The notes under the pieces were generated by a model, which was not told the DNA's origin, did not search any database, and saw only the letters and a list, made by a program, of their open reading frames with translations. A stretch of DNA of 64,000 nucleotides, from positions 1 to 64,000 of the forward strand of contig JADBWK010000064.1 in NCBI GenBank assembly GCA_020404895.1, written 5' to 3'. The translations under genes were made by a program, and so were the position numbers. Shown piece after piece: positions 1 to 8,953 of this stretch (position 1 is its first letter; each line of letters begins with the position of its first letter). The stretch comes from Pseudanabaena sp. M085S1SP2A07QC (GTDB lineage: Bacteria > Cyanobacteriota > Cyanobacteriia > Pseudanabaenales > Pseudanabaenaceae).

Positions 1-131
1 CCCTGAGAAGGGGAGGGCTAGGGTGGGGTTACTTACACTTTCAATAAACCCCCTCTAACTCCCCCTTAGCAGGGGGAGAACCAGAAATCTTGTTCCCTCC
101 CCTGAGAAGGGGAGGGCTAGGGTGGGGTAGG
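1..131. repeat. C/G-rich dispersed repeat, two near-identical units
   Basis: The unit CCCTGAGAAGGGGAGGGCTA followed by GGGTGGGGT appears at the very start and again at about 96-128. A related palindromic stretch (CCCCCTCTAACTCCCCCTT with AGGGGGAG) lies between them. The same C/G-rich family recurs in hsdR (about 3364), at about 5333, at 7334-7433 and inside the glycosyltransferase at 35572. It fills the region upstream of the DUF559 gene; no promoter is evident in it. Confidence 0.8.
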
Positions 132-154
132 ATTCTTTTTAAAGACACAGCACA

Positions 155-538
155 ATGAACCATATTTTTAATAAAGCCGAATACAAACCACGCCGCCAAG
201 CACTCCGCAGCAACATGACCGAACCCGAAGAAAAGCTATGGCAAATCTTGCGTGGCAAACAAATGGGCGTAAAATTCCGCAGACAGCATGGCATCGGGCA
301 TTACATCGCTGATTTTTATTGCCCTGAATTAAAGCTAGTCATCGAGGTTGATGGTGACAGTCATAGGTCAGCCGATGCACAAGCCTATGACACAGTACGG
401 CATGATTTTATGGTTTCATTAGGCATCATCACCTTACGGTTCACCAATGATGAAGTGATGCACAATATCGAAGGCATTCATCAGCATCTGACGCAATACC
501 TTAACACCGTGGAGAAATCGGATAATGAAAAAACATAA
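155..538 (+). CDS. DUF559 endonuclease-like protein
   Basis: A 127-residue DUF559 protein, a Vsr-like member of the PD-(D/E)XK nuclease superfamily by family knowledge. The visible core is [14 protein letters not shown], then the strand [20 protein letters not shown], which holds the D and E-V-D acidic positions, and the [12 protein letters not shown] segment typical of the family. DUF559 genes often sit beside type I restriction subunits, and an hsdR lies 1.1 kb downstream. The 3' end overlaps the HigA-like ORF by 14 nt, suggesting translational coupling. Function in this locus is unknown; an accessory nuclease is inference. Confidence 0.8.
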   Translation: MNHIFNKAEYKPRRQALRSNMTEPEEKLWQILRGKQMGVKFRRQHGIGHYIADFYCPELKLVIEVDGDSHRSADAQAYDTVRHDFMVSLGIITLRFTNDEVMHNIEGIHQHLTQYLNTVEKSDNEKT

Positions 539-832
539 ATTAGATAAATTGACACCTGTACATCCTGGCGAAGTCCTTTTAGAAGAATTTCTCAAGCCAA
601 TGAATCTGAGCCAAAATCAGGTTGCTCTAGCCTTACGTGTACCTGCACGTCGAATTAATGAAATTATTCACGTAAACGTAGAATTACGGCGGATACAGCG
701 CTACGTTTAGCCTATTATTTCAACATGTCCGCCAAGTTTTGGTTGGGCTTGCAAATGGATTATGATCTGGACATAGCTGAAGATGCACTAGGAGAACAAT
801 TAAAAGTGGAGGTTTGTTCCGTGCAAGGCTAG
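525..832 (+). pseudogene. HigA-type HTH antitoxin, frameshifted
   Basis: The frame beginning [20 protein letters not shown] with [20 protein letters not shown] is an XRE-family HigA/VapI helix-turn-helix. After the codons for EIIH (position 671) the frame is lost and ends at 710. The other frame continues [20 protein letters not shown] and AKFWLGLQMDYDLDIAEDAL, which is the rest of the same protein, to a stop at 830-832. Restoring one G after the CAC codon would recreate the family sequence [16 protein letters not shown], so a one-base deletion is the simplest cause. No HigB toxin gene lies next to it. Broken gene or sequencing error. Confidence 0.8.
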
Positions 833-863
833 GCGGAGCAGAAGTTTTTAGAGGACAAAAAAA

Positions 864-986
864 ATGACCAACTACAACGCGATCGCCGAATCCAATAACT
901 TTATCGTGCTGGAGCGAATCAATGAGGCTATACTAAAAATCAGATTTTACTGTCACAGGTGGGATAAAGATGAAAACTATGATTAG
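864..986 (+). pseudogene. Remnant copy of the hsdR 5' end
   Basis: A 40-codon frame starts [17 protein letters not shown], almost the same as the real hsdR start [17 protein letters not shown] at 1662. The DNA match covers about 50 nt with several third-base changes, then stops abruptly in unrelated sequence and runs into the start of vapB. It shows that the hsdR start once existed, or was copied, on the far side of the vapBC module. Confidence 0.8.
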
Positions 987-1218
987 TCAATATCAAGTTC
1001 GTTTATTTCATAATGGACGCAATCAAACTTTAAATATTCCTCATGCTTTTGAAATATCTAGTAATGATGTAGTAATTCGGAAAGAAGGTGAGAAATTGAT
1101 TATTGAGCCATTTAAGAAAAAATCTTTATTGGAATTGTTGGCAACTCTTCCAGATATTGATGAGGATTTTCCAGATATTGATGAAGGGTTAATGCCACTT
1201 GATGATATTCGATTTTAG
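970..1218 (+). CDS. vapB: VapB-type antitoxin
   Basis: An 82-residue protein with an N-terminal swapped-hairpin (AbrB/MazE-like) DNA-binding region, QVRLFHNGRNQTLNIPHAFE and VVIRKEGEKLIIEP. It has an acidic C-terminal tail (LPDIDEDFPDIDEGLMPLDD) that in this family wraps the toxin. It lies 2 nt upstream of a PIN-domain toxin, so the pair is co-transcribed. It should neutralise VapC and repress its own promoter (family knowledge). The tail carries a short internal repeat, PDIDEDF / PDIDEGL. Confidence 0.85.
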   Translation: MKTMISQYQVRLFHNGRNQTLNIPHAFEISSNDVVIRKEGEKLIIEPFKKKSLLELLATLPDIDEDFPDIDEGLMPLDDIRF

Positions 1219-1220
1219 TT

Positions 1221-1622
1221 ATGACTTATCTCTATCTGTTGGATACAAATATTGTTTCAGATTTGGTGAAGCATCCATCTGGAAAAATTGCTCAACGCAT
1301 TACTGAAGTTGGAGAGGCGAGGATATGCACAAGTATTGTTGTTGCTGCGGAGTTAAGGTTTGGGGCAGAAAAGAATGAGTCACTACGTTTAAAGCATCAA
1401 GTAAATCAAATTCTTGAGGTAATTACAGTGTTGCCACTTGAGTCACCAATTGAGTTTCACTATGCTGAGATTCGGGCATATTTAGAAAGGGAGGGAATAC
1501 CAATTGGTGCAAATGATTTGCTGATTGCGGCACATGGTTTAGCTTTGAATTTAACAGTTGTTACAGCGAATGTGCGTGAGTTTTCGCGTGTGCCAAATTT
1601 GGTTGTGGAAAATTGGCTATGA
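1221..1622 (+). CDS. vapC: VapC-type PIN-domain ribonuclease toxin
   Basis: A 133-residue PIN-domain protein. The catalytic acidic residues are visible: LLDTNIVSDL (first Asp), AAELRFGAEKN (Glu), IGANDLLIAAHG (Asp) and TANVREFSRVPNLVVENW near the end. Length and layout are those of complete VapC toxins such as those cutting initiator tRNA; the actual target cannot be read from sequence. It directly follows vapB and ends 39 nt before hsdR. The module separates hsdR from a remnant copy of its own start. Confidence 0.9.
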   Translation: MTYLYLLDTNIVSDLVKHPSGKIAQRITEVGEARICTSIVVAAELRFGAEKNESLRLKHQVNQILEVITVLPLESPIEFHYAEIRAYLEREGIPIGANDLLIAAHGLALNLTVVTANVREFSRVPNLVVENWL

Positions 1623-1661
1623 AAAACTCAAACGAAATTTTATCTAAAAAGAAACCGAATC

Positions 1662-4600
1662 ATGACCGACTACAATGCGATCGCTGAATCCAATAACTTC
1701 ATCATTCTGGAACAATACAGCAAGCAATCAAGAGTTAAGGAAAGCTACCAAAGCGAATACGACTTAGAGGGTGAGTTTATTCAGGATTTAGTTAATCAAG
1801 GCTATCAATACCTGCCCAGCATAACCAACCCCCAAGCCATGCTAGCCAACGTGCGGGAGCAGTTGCAGACGCTGAATAATGTGCAGTTTTCCGAAGGCGA
1901 ATGGCAGCGCTTTGTAGAAACCTTTTTAGATAAACCTAGCGACAGCATTATCGATAAAACCCGCAAAATCCATGACGACTATATCCATGATTTTACATTT
2001 GATGATGGTCGCATTCAAAACATCTATCTCCTCGACAAAAAGAACCTTGCCCGTAATAAAGTCCAAGTCATCAAGCAATTTGAACAAAAGGGTAAACAAG
2101 CCAACCGCTACGATGTCACCATCTTGGTAAACGGCTTACCCCTCGTACAAATAGAACTAAAAAAACGCGGCGTAGCAATTCGGGAAGCCTTTAACCAAGT
2201 GCATCGCTACAGCAAAGAAAGCTTTAACGCCGAACATTCCCTATATAAATATTTGCAACTATTTGTTATTTCCAACGGAACCAATACCCGCTACTTTGCC
2301 AACACCACCCAGCGCAATAAAAATAGCTTTGACTTCACCATGAATTGGGCGAAAGCCGATAACAACCTGATCAAAGACCTGAAAGACTTTACCGCCACCT
2401 TTTTCCAGAAAAATACCCTGCTCAGTGTCCTGTTGCAGTATTCAGTCTTTGATACGAGTAACACCTTACTGGTGATGCGCCCCTACCAGATTGCCGCCAC
2501 CGAGCGCATCCTATGGAAAATCAACAGCGCCTACCAAGCCAAACAATGGAGCAAAATTGAGGGCGGCGGCTACATCTGGCATACCACAGGCTCAGGCAAA
2601 ACCCTAACCAGCTTTAAAGCGGCGCGGCTGGCGACGGAGCTAGATTTTATCGACAAAGTGTTTTTTGTGGTCGATCGCAAAGACCTCGACTTCCAAACCA
2701 TGAAAGAATACCAGCGCTTTTCGCCCGATAGCGTCAATGGATCCGACAGCACTGCGAAGCTGAAGCTTAATCTGGATAAAGACGATAACAAAATCATCGT
2801 CACCACGATCCAGAAGCTGAATAACCTGATGAAAACCGAAAGCGACCTAGCCATCTACAACAAGCAGGTCGTGTTTATTTTTGATGAATGCCATCGCAGC
2901 CAGTTTGGTGAGGCTCAGAAGAACTTACGGAAAAAATTCAAGAAGTTTTATCAGTTTGGATTCACTGGCACGCCCATTTTTCCGCAAAACGCCCTAGGCG
3001 CAGACACCACCGCCAGCGTGTTTGGTCGTGAGCTACATTCCTATGTGATCACCGACGCAATCCGTGATGAAAAAGTACTGAAGTTCAAGGTCGATTACAA
3101 CGATGTGCGCCCAAAATTCAAAGCCATTGAAACCGAGCAGGACGAGCAGAAGCTAAACGCCGCCGAAAACAAACAAGCCCTATTACACCCCAATCGTATC
3201 CGCGAGATTGCTCAATACATCTTAAATAATTTCCATCAGAAAACCCACCGCTTACAAGGCAGCGCTTATCAAGCCAGTAAGGGCTTTAATGCCCTGTTTG
3301 CCGTGAGCAGTGTGGATGCTGCCAAGCTGTATTACGAAACATTTAAGCAATTACAATCTCAAGAACCCCCTCTAACTCCCCCTTTGAAAGGGGGAGAACC
3401 AGACTCAGTAAGCATCCCCCCTGTTAAGGGGGGACTGAGGGGGGTACAAAAACCCCTAAAAATCGCCACCATTTTCTCCTTTGCCGCCAATGAAGAACAG
3501 GGTGCAGTGGGAGAGATATCGGATGAAGGCTTTGATGTATCAGCCATGAACAGCAGCGCCAAAGAATTTTTAAGTGTGGCGATCGCTGACTATAACGCCC
3601 TGTTTACAACCAACTTCAGCGTCGATAACAACGGTTTCCAAAACTACTACCGCGATCTTGCCAAGCAAGTAAAAGCCAAAGAAATTGACCTGCTGATCGT
3701 GGTGGGTATGTTCCTGACTGGTTTTGATGCGCCTACACTCAACACCCTATTTGTGGACAAAAACCTACGCTATCACGGATTGCTGCAAGCCTATTCCCGC
3801 ACCAACCGCATTTATGATGCCACCAAAACCTTTGGCAATATCGTCACCTTCCGCGATTTAGAACAAGCCACCATCGATGCCATTACACTGTTTGGCGATA
3901 AAAACACCAAAAACGTGGTGCTAGAAAAAAGCTACAGGGAATACATGGGCGGCTTTACCGATGTGGTGACGGGTGAAGCTCGGCGCGGCTTTGTGGAAGT
4001 AGTCACGGAATTAGAGCAGCGTTTCCCCAACCCCGACGAGATTGTTTTAGAAAAAGACAAAAAAGACTTTACGAAACTATTTGGTGAATATTTGCGCGTG
4101 GAAAATGTGCTGCAAAACTACGATGAATTTGCCAGCCTGAGAGCCTTGCAATATGTCGATCTGAATGACCCGACGGCGGTTGAAGCCTTTAAAGCGGCAC
4201 ATTATTTAAGTGATGAAGCCCTGACGACATTGCAAACAATCAAGGTTCCGAGCGATCGCACCATTCAAGATTACCGCTCCACTTACAACGATATCCGCGA
4301 CTGGTTGCGCCGTGAAAAAAGGGAAGGTGAAAAAGAAAAATCGGCGATCGATTGGGATGATGTGGTGTTTGAAGTGGATTTGCTGAAATCCCAAGAGATC
4401 AATCTGGATTACATTCTTGAGCTGATTTTTGAGCAGAATAAAAAGAATAAAAGTAAAAGTGAATTGATCGAAGAAGTGCGCCGCTTGATTCGAGCCAGTC
4501 TGGGTAATCGAGCCAAAGAAAGCCTGATTGTGGATTTCATTAATCAAACCAATCTCGATGAGATGGCAGATAAAGCCAGTATCATTGATACCTTCTATAA

Positions 4601-4853
4601 ATTTGCCCAAGCCGAGCAAACCCGCGAAGCAGATGAGTTGATTCGTTCAGAAGGCTTGAAGGTCGAAGAAGCCAAGCGTTATATCAGTGCCTCCCTGAAG
4701 CGCGAGTTCGCCAGCGAGAATGGGACTGAGTTAAATTCAACCCTGCCGAAAATGAGTCCGCTTAATCCACAGTACAAATCCAAGAAGCAGAGCGTTTTCC
4801 AAAAAATCGCGGCGTTTGTTGAGAAGTTTAAAGGCGTAGGCGGGCAGATTTAA
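1662..4853 (+). CDS. hsdR: Type I restriction endonuclease, HsdR subunit
   Basis: A 1063-residue motor and nuclease subunit of a type I restriction-modification complex, which translocates DNA and cuts it far from the recognition site. An N-terminal PD-(D/E)XK nuclease region (around residues 146-170, [12 protein letters not shown]) precedes the SF2 translocase. Motifs seen are Walker A HTTGSGKT (about 305), the DECH box [13 protein letters not shown] (about 406), and GFTGTPIF (about 432). [18 protein letters not shown] belongs to the second RecA lobe, and a helical C-terminal region would dock to HsdM. Odd feature: residues about 568-597 ([16 protein letters not shown] and following) are encoded by a C/G-rich dispersed repeat inserted in frame. 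No hsdM or hsdS is visible; they would have to lie upstream of the window or be absent. Confidence 0.93.
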   Translation: MTDYNAIAESNNFIILEQYSKQSRVKESYQSEYDLEGEFIQDLVNQGYQYLPSITNPQAMLANVREQLQTLNNVQFSEGEWQRFVETFLDKPSDSIIDKTRKIHDDYIHDFTFDDGRIQNIYLLDKKNLARNKVQVIKQFEQKGKQANRYDVTILVNGLPLVQIELKKRGVAIREAFNQVHRYSKESFNAEHSLYKYLQLFVISNGTNTRYFANTTQRNKNSFDFTMNWAKADNNLIKDLKDFTATFFQKNTLLSVLLQYSVFDTSNTLLVMRPYQIAATERILWKINSAYQAKQWSKIEGGGYIWHTTGSGKTLTSFKAARLATELDFIDKVFFVVDRKDLDFQTMKEYQRFSPDSVNGSDSTAKLKLNLDKDDNKIIVTTIQKLNNLMKTESDLAIYNKQVVFIFDECHRSQFGEAQKNLRKKFKKFYQFGFTGTPIFPQNALGADTTASVFGRELHSYVITDAIRDEKVLKFKVDYNDVRPKFKAIETEQDEQKLNAAENKQALLHPNRIREIAQYILNNFHQKTHRLQGSAYQASKGFNALFAVSSVDAAKLYYETFKQLQSQEPPLTPPLKGGEPDSVSIPPVKGGLRGVQKPLKIATIFSFAANEEQGAVGEISDEGFDVSAMNSSAKEFLSVAIADYNALFTTNFSVDNNGFQNYYRDLAKQVKAKEIDLLIVVGMFLTGFDAPTLNTLFVDKNLRYHGLLQAYSRTNRIYDATKTFGNIVTFRDLEQATIDAITLFGDKNTKNVVLEKSYREYMGGFTDVVTGEARRGFVEVVTELEQRFPNPDEIVLEKDKKDFTKLFGEYLRVENVLQNYDEFASLRALQYVDLNDPTAVEAFKAAHYLSDEALTTLQTIKVPSDRTIQDYRSTYNDIRDWLRREKREGEKEKSAIDWDDVVFEVDLLKSQEINLDYILELIFEQNKKNKSKSELIEEVRRLIRASLGNRAKESLIVDFINQTNLDEMADKASIIDTFYKFAQAEQTREADELIRSEGLKVEEAKRYISASLKREFASENGTELNSTLPKMSPLNPQYKSKKQSVFQKIAAFVEKFKGVGGQI
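3364..3450. repeat. C/G-rich dispersed repeat inserted in frame in hsdR
   Basis: CCCCCTCTAACTCCCCCTTT with GAAAGGGGGAGAACCAGA, followed by CCCCCCTGTTAAGGGGGGAC, matches the intergenic family at 46-83 and 5333-5412. Here it is read through without a stop, adding about 30 Pro/Gly-rich residues between two conserved helicase segments. Confidence 0.85.
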
Positions 4854-4976
4854 GAATGCCTATGCGTGAAAAAACGGAAAGCAAACCGTTATACCAAAAC
4901 GAAAGACCCGACAAAGCTGGGGCGGTGCAAATAAAGCATCAATTCTGGTTTTATACTTAGTATTTTACTTATTTGC

Positions 4977-5330
4977 TTGTCCCTTTGCAAAATGGTAATG
5001 ACCATTCACCAATCTTGTCGAAGAATTAGCCCCACTCGCCCTAGCAGCCTAAATCGCGAACTCAAAACTGAAATACGCATATTTGTTATGGGCAATGAGT
5101 CTCAGCCATATCGACTATTCTCTAATCTCATCGCCAAGGCGATCGCTAATAGGCATCGCGGGAATATTCAAGTAATACCAAAGCACAAAATGGCTACGCC
5201 ATTTTGTGCTTTTAAAACCCTTACAGGCCGTAGTTTTTAATTCACAGAAGTGTTGTCACACTTTTGTGAATTAAAAACTAGCGAATTAGGAAAAGGTAGC
5301 GAATTTATTGTTTGTTTTAAGTCAGTTTAA
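4977..5330 (+). pseudogene. Histidine kinase C-terminal relic split by a repeat
   Basis: The frame from 4977 contains MGNESQPYRLFSNLIAKAIA and RHRGNIQV, resembling the N box of a HATPase domain (GNESQLYRLxSNLIxNAI). The match ends at about 5172, where a double-hairpin repeat (5181-5280) begins. Directly after the repeat comes ELGKGSEFIVCFKSV and a stop at 5328-5330, which looks like the usual histidine-kinase end (GxGSEFxVxLP). The receiver, PAS and His-box parts are missing. The reading is by eye; the two fragments could come from different kinases. Confidence 0.6.
5181..5280. repeat. Double-hairpin dispersed repeat, copy A
   Basis: The first hairpin is AAGCACAAAATGGC / GCCATTTTGTGCTT. A linker with CCTTACAGG leads to the second hairpin, TAGTTTTTAATTCACA with a TTGTGAATTAAAAACTA partner. 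Copies B (14653-14745) and C (55891-55986) share the layout and the TTCACAGAA-TTGTTGTCACAC core while their stem arms differ in a compensating way. This copy interrupts a histidine-kinase relic. Confidence 0.85.
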
Positions 5331-5412
5331 CAAGCCCCCTAAATCCCCCAATTCTGGGGGACTTTGAAAAATTTCTATTTTCTTGTCCCCCCAGAATTAG
5401 GGGCTAGGGGGC
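5331..5412. repeat. C/G-rich inverted repeat
   Basis: AAGCCCCCTAAATCCCCCAA and AATTCTGGGGG pair with CCCCCCAGAATTAGGGGCTA and GGGGGC across an AT-rich centre. It is a member of the same C/G-rich repeat group as positions 1-131. It lies between the kinase relic and the 3' end of cysK; it could act as a terminator for cysK on the minus strand, which is inference. Confidence 0.75.
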
Positions 5413-5476
5413 GATTGATTGTTGATTTGACTAGTTTTTATGACTACACCACAGCCTTTATCTAGACAAGACAGGA

Positions 5477-6433
5477 TTATGAACTCAGCGCCATCAATTC
5501 AGGATCTTGGAATAGAGGCGTACTCAAATAACGTTCGCCAAAACTAGGCTGAATCATCACCACCATTTTGCCTGCATTCTCAGGACGCTTCGCGATCTGC
5601 ACGGCAGCATAGAGCGCCGCCCCACTGGAAATTCCTGAGAGCAGTCCTTCTTCACGCGCTAATCTGCGACCATATGCGATCGCTTGATCATCAGTCACAG
5701 GAATAATCTCATCAATCAGTTCTGTTTTGAGAACTTCAGGGATAAATCCCGCGCCGATGCCTTGGATTTTGTGGGGACCTGGGCGACTGCCTGCCAAGAC
5801 TTGACTGTTGGCTGGCTCAACTGCGATCGCCTTAAACGAAGGCTTACGCGATTTAATCACTTCAGCAATCCCTGTAATCGTTCCACCAGTGCCAACGCCC
5901 GAAATCAGGAAGTCAATCTCTCCGTCGGTATCTGCCCAAATCTCTTCAGCAGTGGTCTTGCGATGAATCGCAGGATTAGAAGGATTGCGGAACTGCTGCA
6001 ACATATAAGCATCAGGAGTGCTTTCACTAATTTCTTTAGCGCGACGAATTGCGCCGCCCATGCCTTCAGTGCCAGGGGTAAGTTCGAGGGTAGCTCCATA
6101 GGCGCGTAGCATTGATCGACGTTCCATACTCATGGTTTCGGGCATGGTCAGAATTAATTTATAACCCTTCGCGGCTGCTACCATCGCCAGTGCAATCCCT
6201 GTATTACCCGATGTTGGCTCGACCAAAATCGTCTTATTGGGCGAAATCAAGCCCTGTTCTTCAGCTTCTTGGATCATGTTCACCCCGATCCGATCCTTAA
6301 CTGAGGCGGCGGGATTCATGCCCTCTAGCTTAACAATAATTCGTGCCACGCAGCCCTCAGCTTTGGGGATACGCTGCAATTCGACTAGTGGGGTACGTCC
6401 GACTAATTCGGTTATGTTATTAGCGATTTTCAT
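5477..6433 (-). CDS. cysK: Cysteine synthase A (O-acetylserine sulfhydrylase)
   Basis: A PLP enzyme that makes L-cysteine from O-acetyl-L-serine and sulfide, the last step of sulfur assimilation. The PLP lysine is K46 in [11 protein letters not shown]. The phosphate- and substrate-binding loops are [11 protein letters not shown] and [10 protein letters not shown], and GISSGAAL is near the C terminus. The track ORF opens at 6553, but the first 40 residues have no family character, so the ATG at 6433 ([19 protein letters not shown]) is chosen, giving 318 residues, the usual length. Single gene, divergent from the small protein at 6654. Confidence 0.95.
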   Translation of the reverse strand: MKIANNITELVGRTPLVELQRIPKAEGCVARIIVKLEGMNPAASVKDRIGVNMIQEAEEQGLISPNKTILVEPTSGNTGIALAMVAAAKGYKLILTMPETMSMERRSMLRAYGATLELTPGTEGMGGAIRRAKEISESTPDAYMLQQFRNPSNPAIHRKTTAEEIWADTDGEIDFLISGVGTGGTITGIAEVIKSRKPSFKAIAVEPANSQVLAGSRPGPHKIQGIGAGFIPEVLKTELIDEIIPVTDDQAIAYGRRLAREEGLLSGISSGAALYAAVQIAKRPENAGKMVVMIQPSFGERYLSTPLFQDPELMALSS

Positions 6434-6653
6434 AGATAAATGCTTAAAGGATGACGGGTAAATGAGCTTGTAGTCAACTTTAGAACATTTTGCAGACTTC
6501 AAATTTTGAGATAAATTAAGCAGATCGCCGCTTTTATCTCCCAAAGGCTGCACAGACTAACCCTTTTCGGCTTTAATATGGTTATCGCGATCGCAAAAAA
6601 ATTTCACAACATCATCACAAACTTATTAATTAATTAATATTAAATAAACTCCT

Positions 6654-7061
6654 ATGGCTGCTACTTTAAAAGATTTTTTAGAAGAATGTCACACCCTCGG
6701 CTTAGTCCGCCTCATCGTCACCAGTGATGCGGGCGTGTTGGAAGCTAGGGTAAATATCGAGAAGCTTTTTTACGCAGAACTCCCCAAGGGCAAGTATGCA
6801 AATATGCATTCTGAGCATATCGAGTTTCATCTAAACATGGACAAAATCACCGATGTCCGCTTTGAAACCGCTGAAGCCAAACGCGGCAATTTCACCACCT
6901 ATGCTGTCCGTTTCCTCGATGCTGACGATAAGGCGCAGATGAGTGCTTTCCTGCAATGGGGTAAACCAGGGGAATATGCCGCAGGTCAAATCGAAGCATG
7001 GGATGCTCTCAGAAACAAGTACGGTGAAACATGGAAGCCTGCGCCTGTAGAGAGTGTATAG
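6654..7061 (+). CDS. ChuX/HutX-like small cytosolic protein
   Basis: A complete 135-residue soluble protein starting MAATLKDFLEECHTLGLVRL. Segments AELPKGKYANMHSEHIEFHL and AEAKRGNFTTYAVRFLD are recalled as highly conserved in a cyanobacterial protein annotated in the heme-utilisation ChuX/HutX family. In proteobacteria that family binds or carries heme in the cytosol. No heme transporter or oxygenase gene is nearby, so a heme role here is inference. Transcribed divergently from cysK with about 220 bp between starts. Confidence 0.55.
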   Translation: MAATLKDFLEECHTLGLVRLIVTSDAGVLEARVNIEKLFYAELPKGKYANMHSEHIEFHLNMDKITDVRFETAEAKRGNFTTYAVRFLDADDKAQMSAFLQWGKPGEYAAGQIEAWDALRNKYGETWKPAPVESV

Positions 7062-7140
7062 GTCATAATTGTTGTTATTGTTTTCGGTGATTCTTTTTGG
7101 TTCTCATGCAAGAAGAGAGGCAACTCCTGAATCAGATATT

Positions 7141-7233
7141 TAGGACTTACGCAAAAGAACTGGCCGTAGGGGCAATTCATGAATTGACCCTACGGCAAAA
7201 TGAGGCTTTCAGGGCATTTTTGCGTAAGTCCTA
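7141..7233. mobile_element. TA-bounded MITE, copy 1
   Basis: A 93-bp element with terminal inverted repeats TAGGACTTACGCAAAA and TTTTTGCGTAAGTCCTA, and an internal palindrome GGGGCAATTCATGAATTGAC. Copies 2 and 3 are at 38835-38926 and 47954-48047. TA at both ends fits an IS630/Tc1-type transposase acting in trans (inference). No ORF inside. Confidence 0.85.
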
Positions 7234-7307
7234 TTTATTTTTTATACTTTAACCTCATCTGGACTCTTTCCTCGAAAGACTCTTCTGTTATGCCTTTCAA
7301 AGATTTA

Positions 7308-7458
7308 CTGATGTTACGTGGAAGTTGCTAAAACCCTCACCCCTAGCCCCTCTCCCAAAGGGAGAGGGGGACAAGAGTTTTCTGGATTTTGCTCCCCCTC
7401 TCCTCTCTGGGAGAGGGGGCTGGGGGGTGAGGGCAATCTTCATTCCACGTAACATCAG
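7308..7458. mobile_element. 151-bp inverted-repeat element with C/G-rich core
   Basis: A perfect 15-bp terminal inverted repeat, CTGATGTTACGTGGA at 7308-7322 and TCCACGTAACATCAG at 7444-7458. It encloses two C/G-rich hairpins of the CCCCTCTCCCAAAGGGAGAG type. The right terminus recurs exactly at 42016-42030. A non-autonomous mobile element is the likely reading. Confidence 0.75.
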
Positions 7459-7633
7459 GATTTAGTCTCAGCCGTCCGCAATGGTGTTCTATAGTAATTT
7501 TCATCGGGGTAAAGTTACTACCCAAAACAACCCTTAACAGACTAAATATATTGTCTTATTGACACTAGAATACGCCTTCAGGAGTTGATCGCGACTCCCA
7601 AAAGCATTACTTGTTATAGATTCTCCAGCCTAT

Positions 7634-7706
7634 GAACGCAAATGGACTCGAACCATCGACCCCCACGATGTCAACGTGGTGCTCTAACCAACTGAGCTAT
7701 GCGTTC
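7634..7706 (-). tRNA. tRNA-Val (GAC)
   Basis: Minus-strand cloverleaf of 73 nt. The acceptor stem GAACGCA pairs with TGCGTTC, the D stem GCTC pairs with GAGC, and the anticodon stem CCACG pairs with CGTGG around the loop TTGACAT. The T arm is GATGG-TTCGAGT-CCATT. The anticodon GAC reads valine GUC (and GUU). CCA is not encoded. A zone of transposase relics starts about 170 bp away. Confidence 0.95.
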
Positions 7707-7874
7707 TGATGGATTATTAACATAACACAATGGAACGTGATGTGCAACTCAGAAATAGCAAAAAATAGGGCAACCGCACATGATTCTTAACAATCAAGGA
7801 GACTTAGACAGTGACTAGTAGAGTGTCAACAACAAACTAACAGATAATAATTGGGAGATCTAATAGTTAAAAAT

Positions 7875-8288
7875 ATGCCAGCCAAGAAGTATATAGTAGC
7901 ACTGACAAAAGAAGAACAAAAAAGCTTAGAAGATCTGCCAAAAACAGGAAAAGCTGCCGCCGCCAAAATAAATCATGCCAAAATCCTGCTCAAAGCGGAT
8001 TTAAACCGAGACGAAGGAGGATGGAAAGATCAGGCGATAAGTATAGCGCTTGACACCAGTATCAGCACCATCGAACAAGTGAGGCAAAGCTTTGTCGAAG
8101 AAGGATTAGAGGCAGCATTAAATCCCCGTCCACGCACGGCAACCCCCAAAAAGTTGGATAGAGAAATAGAAGCGCATTTAATCGCTATGGCTTGTTCAGA
8201 ATCACTTGAAGGAAGCAAGTCGTTGGACATTACGCTTGTTAGCAGACAAGATAGTGTCATTAGTCTATGTAAACAGTATTTCCCGTAA
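7875..8288 (+). pseudogene. IS630-family transposase, N-terminal relic
   Basis: MPAKKYIVALTKEEQKSLED, then KINHAKILLKADLNRDEGGW and VRQSFVEEGLEAALNPRPR form the two helix-turn-helix units that open IS630-family transposases. The match is lost after HLIAMACSESLEG. The catalytic DDE half is absent and replaced by unrelated codons ending at 8288. The ATG at 7875 is preferred over the TTG at 7851 because the family begins with MPAKKY. Confidence 0.8.
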
Positions 8289-8301
8289 AAGTATCGGATA
8301 A

Positions 8302-8544
8302 GTGTCAAAAAAAACGAACTTAAGCCTTGGTTATTTTGCTTGTGTTGCTGACGCGATCGCTGCCGCCGAGAAATTATCAACCAAGATGAAATGGCATCAA
8401 CTCGACCATATTCAGGCAATTGAAAAGCCACTTTATGCAAAACGGGGTAAGCCAAAGCCTGATGCTATACCCACCAGCATTAGTTATCGGATTACCGCGA
8501 CGGTGTTTCCTATGGACTCAGAAATCTTGGCTCAGAGACAATGA
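8302..8544 (+). pseudogene. IS1634-family transposase fragment
   Basis: The fragment AAEKLSTKMKWHQLDHIQAI followed by EKPLYAKRGKPKPDAIPTSI and SYRITATVF resembles an internal part of IS1634-type transposases (YHQLxxIQxIEKxxYxxxGRPxKD..P...Y.I.A). It opens with GTG, has no start context, and both halves of the enzyme are missing. It abuts the IS630 relic, so two different insertion sequences decayed side by side. Confidence 0.65.
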
Positions 8545-8926
8545 AACCACTCTCAATTCTTTTCGCTGCAATTGCTTATCTTGTAGTTTTGCTAATGGGA
8601 TATATGGCTGGGGGGTATATACTTTCTGCTTACAATGTAAATCATTTTATTTTGATCGGCAACTACTTAGTTACCTTGAGATTAGCCCAAACAGGATCAC
8701 CATCAATTAGTTTAGCGATCGCTTGGATTTCCCTGTGGATTTGGGGTGCTTCATTTGGCGAAAACAAGATAGAAGACATGAAGTTAAAGGCTTTGCAAAA
8801 TTTGCTAACGTCGTGGCTGCGATATTATTGATTATTGCGATGAGTCTACTTATTAGTGCAGTTACAATCTTAATTCTCTATCTTCTTAAGTCCGCTTTAG
8901 GCATTGATTTTTTAAAGGTCATATAA
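8541..8926 (+). pseudogene. Small membrane protein, split by a frameshift
   Basis: The first frame (from 8541) encodes MKPLSILFAAIAYLVVLLMG and MAGGYILSAYNVNHFILIG, then LAIAWISLWIWGASFG, and stops at 8831. A second frame continues KGFAKFANVVAAILLIIAMS and LLISAVTILILYLLKSALG to 8926. Adding one A to the run at 8761-8764 joins them into a protein of about 128 residues with four hydrophobic segments. No function is recognised. The single-base lesion in a homopolymer may also be a sequencing error. Confidence 0.6.
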
Positions 8927-8953
8927 CTGAATTTCTATTCAAAAAATAAAAGC

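Noticed and set aside
660-680. Programmed frameshift in the HigA-like gene
   Set aside because: No slippery heptamer or downstream structure is seen; a simple base loss explains it.
8030-8455. 141-residue minus-strand ORF across the transposase relics
   Set aside because: The plus strand carries recognisable transposase sequence; the minus frame does not.
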